Below, in pieces: positions 63,090-64,000 of a stretch of DNA of 64,000 bases. A program made the translations under genes and the position numbers. This stretch comes from Streptomyces sp. NBC_00557. Lineage in GTDB: Bacteria > Actinomycetota > Actinomycetes > Streptomycetales > Streptomycetaceae. The stretch is taken from contig NZ_CP107796.1 in NCBI RefSeq assembly GCF_036345995.1, positions 6,696,001-6,760,000 on the forward strand. Reading direction: 5' to 3'. Within the stretch, counting starts at the first letter, position 1. Each line of letters starts with the position of its first letter. The notes beneath the pieces are model-generated. The model did no database searches, had not been told where the DNA came from, and saw only the letters and a list, made by a program, of their open reading frames with translations.

Positions 63090-63677
63090 GTGTCGGGTCT
63101 GCGGTTCCCCGAGGGCCGTCTCCCGGACGAGGCCCTGCTGGCCGGGCTGGCCACCGGGGACCCGGAACTGGCGGCTGTCTTCGTCCGCAGGTTCCAGCGC
63201 CGGGTCTTCGGCGTCGCCATGGCCGTCACCGGCGACGAGCAACTCGCCGAGGACGTCGCCCAGTCGACGTTCGAGCGGGCGTGGCGTCATGCGCAGATCT
63301 ACGACTCCCGCCGCGGCTCGGTCGCCACCTGGCTGACGACCATCGCGCACAACCTCGCCGTCGACGCCGTCCGGGCCCGGCGGAGCCGGCCGATGGCCCC
63401 CGAGGACGTCGACGCCGTCATCGGCGTCGTCACCGAGACCCCCGAGCAGTGGGCGCTGGCCGACGAGGCCTCCGCCGAGCTGCGGGCCGCCGTTTCCCGG
63501 CTGCCCCGGGAACAGGCCCGGGCCCTGGTGATGGCGGGCATCTACGGCATGACGGCCCAGCAGATCGCCGAGACCGAGGAGATCCCGCTCGGGACCGCCA
63601 AGACCAGGATCAGGTCGGCCATGGCGAAACTGCGCACCACGCTCGCGTCCCCGAAGCGAGGCGACCATGTCGAGTGA
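63090..63677 (+). CDS. ECF-family RNA polymerase sigma factor
   Basis: A group 4 (ECF) sigma factor, 195 residues from GTG 63090. Region 2 covers ALLAGLATGDPELAAVFVRRF to AEDVAQSTFERAWRHA and VATWLTTIAHNLAVDAVRARR. Region 4 starts around LPREQARALVMAGIYGMTAQQIAETEEIPLGTAKTRI in family form. A TATACA box at 63079-63084 lies a few bases before GTG 63090, suggesting leaderless translation; GTG 63021 would add 23 residues that look non-conserved. The downstream gene overlaps it and encodes its probable anti-sigma factor. Confidence 0.88.
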   Translation: MSGLRFPEGRLPDEALLAGLATGDPELAAVFVRRFQRRVFGVAMAVTGDEQLAEDVAQSTFERAWRHAQIYDSRRGSVATWLTTIAHNLAVDAVRARRSRPMAPEDVDAVIGVVTETPEQWALADEASAELRAAVSRLPREQARALVMAGIYGMTAQQIAETEEIPLGTAKTRIRSAMAKLRTTLASPKRGDHVE

Positions 63678-64000
63678 CGCCGGCTGCGAGAAGCTCCGGG
63701 AGATGGGCGCCGAGCTGGCGCTGGGCGTGCTGCCCGGCCGCGAGCGCGCGGAGGCGGTCGCCCATCTGGACCGGTGCGCGGACTGCCGGGAGTACGTCCG
63801 CCGGCTCACCCTGGTCGGCGACCGGCTGATCGGCCTGCTGCCGGACGCCGACCCGCCGGCCGGGTTCGAGACCCGGACGGCGCGCAGGCTGGCCGGGCAG
63901 GCGTCCGCGCACGAGGGCCGGGAGGGCGCCGCGGCCCGCGCGGCCCGGGGCCTGCGCGGGCGGGCCCGCCGGGCCAGGCTGCGGTTCGCTGCCGTCGTCG
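63667..64000 (+). CDS. Zinc-binding anti-sigma factor, 3' end outside the window
   Basis: Open from ATG 63667 to the end of the window (111 codons). Its N-terminal domain has the ZAS motif H33-x3-C37-x2-C40 (AHLDRCADC) with C7 as an additional ligand candidate (AGCEKL), as in RsrA/RskA-type anti-sigma factors. An Arg/Ala-rich stretch follows, and a membrane helix may begin at the window edge (LRFAAVV). The gene overlaps the sigma gene by 11 bases. If membrane-bound, the pair would sense an envelope signal. Confidence 0.85.
   Translation, partial: MSSDAGCEKLREMGAELALGVLPGRERAEAVAHLDRCADCREYVRRLTLVGDRLIGLLPDADPPAGFETRTARRLAGQASAHEGREGAAARAARGLRGRARRARLRFAAVV

Overview
The window is a very GC-rich stretch of actinobacterial chromosome, almost certainly Streptomyces. 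Third codon positions are strongly G/C, many genes use GTG starts, and several genes overlap by ATGA or GTGA. TTA codons are nearly absent: I found three in-frame ones. A conservon operon (rarABCDE/cvn9) sits beside tatC and helY. The gene order tatC-helY, rar operon, glnA4 cluster, infC-rpmI-rplT, pheST, argCJBDR is the one I remember from Streptomyces coelicolor, although no alignment could be run.

Layout. Bases 1-8.7 kb hold tatC (5' end cut off), the helicase gene helY and the five-gene conservon (sensor-like ATPase, roadblock protein, DUF742 protein, small GTPase and a P450 without the ExxR motif). Bases 8.8-16.4 kb are accessory housekeeping: a pseudouridine synthase, an acetyltransferase, PadR with a drug-type ABC exporter, a 5'-nucleotidase, an iron-regulated siderophore-interacting protein, a flap-type exonuclease and a small membrane protein. 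Bases 16.5-23.2 kb carry a glycine betaine/proline-type importer whose permease and binding protein are fused, an XRE-cupin regulator, a metal-receptor-like protein, a TDT-family transporter and a divergent LysR regulator. Bases 23.5-29.8 kb are an amine-utilisation island: a glutamine amidotransferase hydrolase, a GntR/FadR regulator, a GlnA4-type gamma-glutamyl ligase, an aldehyde dehydrogenase, an SDR oxidoreductase and a PLP fold-type III enzyme. The same candidate operator lies in both relevant promoter regions.

Bases 30-35 kb hold a long disordered membrane protein overlapping a mycosin-like subtilisin, a beta-lactamase-fold protein, an SseB-like protein and a DUF1844 protein. Bases 35.4-43.3 kb are translation genes: infC-rpmI-rplT behind a long leader with a textbook attenuator, an rRNA methyltransferase, an orphan histidine kinase with a TTA codon, and pheST. 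infC appears to start at AUC.

Bases 43.3-53.7 kb are a looser mixture. It contains a DUF1801 gene with an internal deletion, a SpoIIE-type phosphatase, an NsdA-like TPR regulator, a convergent Nudix/small-membrane-protein pair that both carry TTA codons, a 3-hydroxyacyl-CoA dehydrogenase, a frameshifted Tat-secreted glycosidase-like gene, a DMT exporter/MocR pair with overlapping start codons, and a histidine-phosphatase-like protein lacking its catalytic histidines. Bases 54-57.9 kb encode a complete YfhO/GtrB/GtrA set, probably an extracytoplasmic glycosylation system. The argCJBDR operon follows; its promoter and ARG boxes lie in the last codons of gtrA. The window ends in an ECF sigma factor and the start of its zinc-binding anti-sigma factor.

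I saw no tRNA or rRNA gene, no CRISPR array and no intact insertion sequence. Short duplications at gene 3' ends and a dispersed intergenic repeat are the main repeat content.
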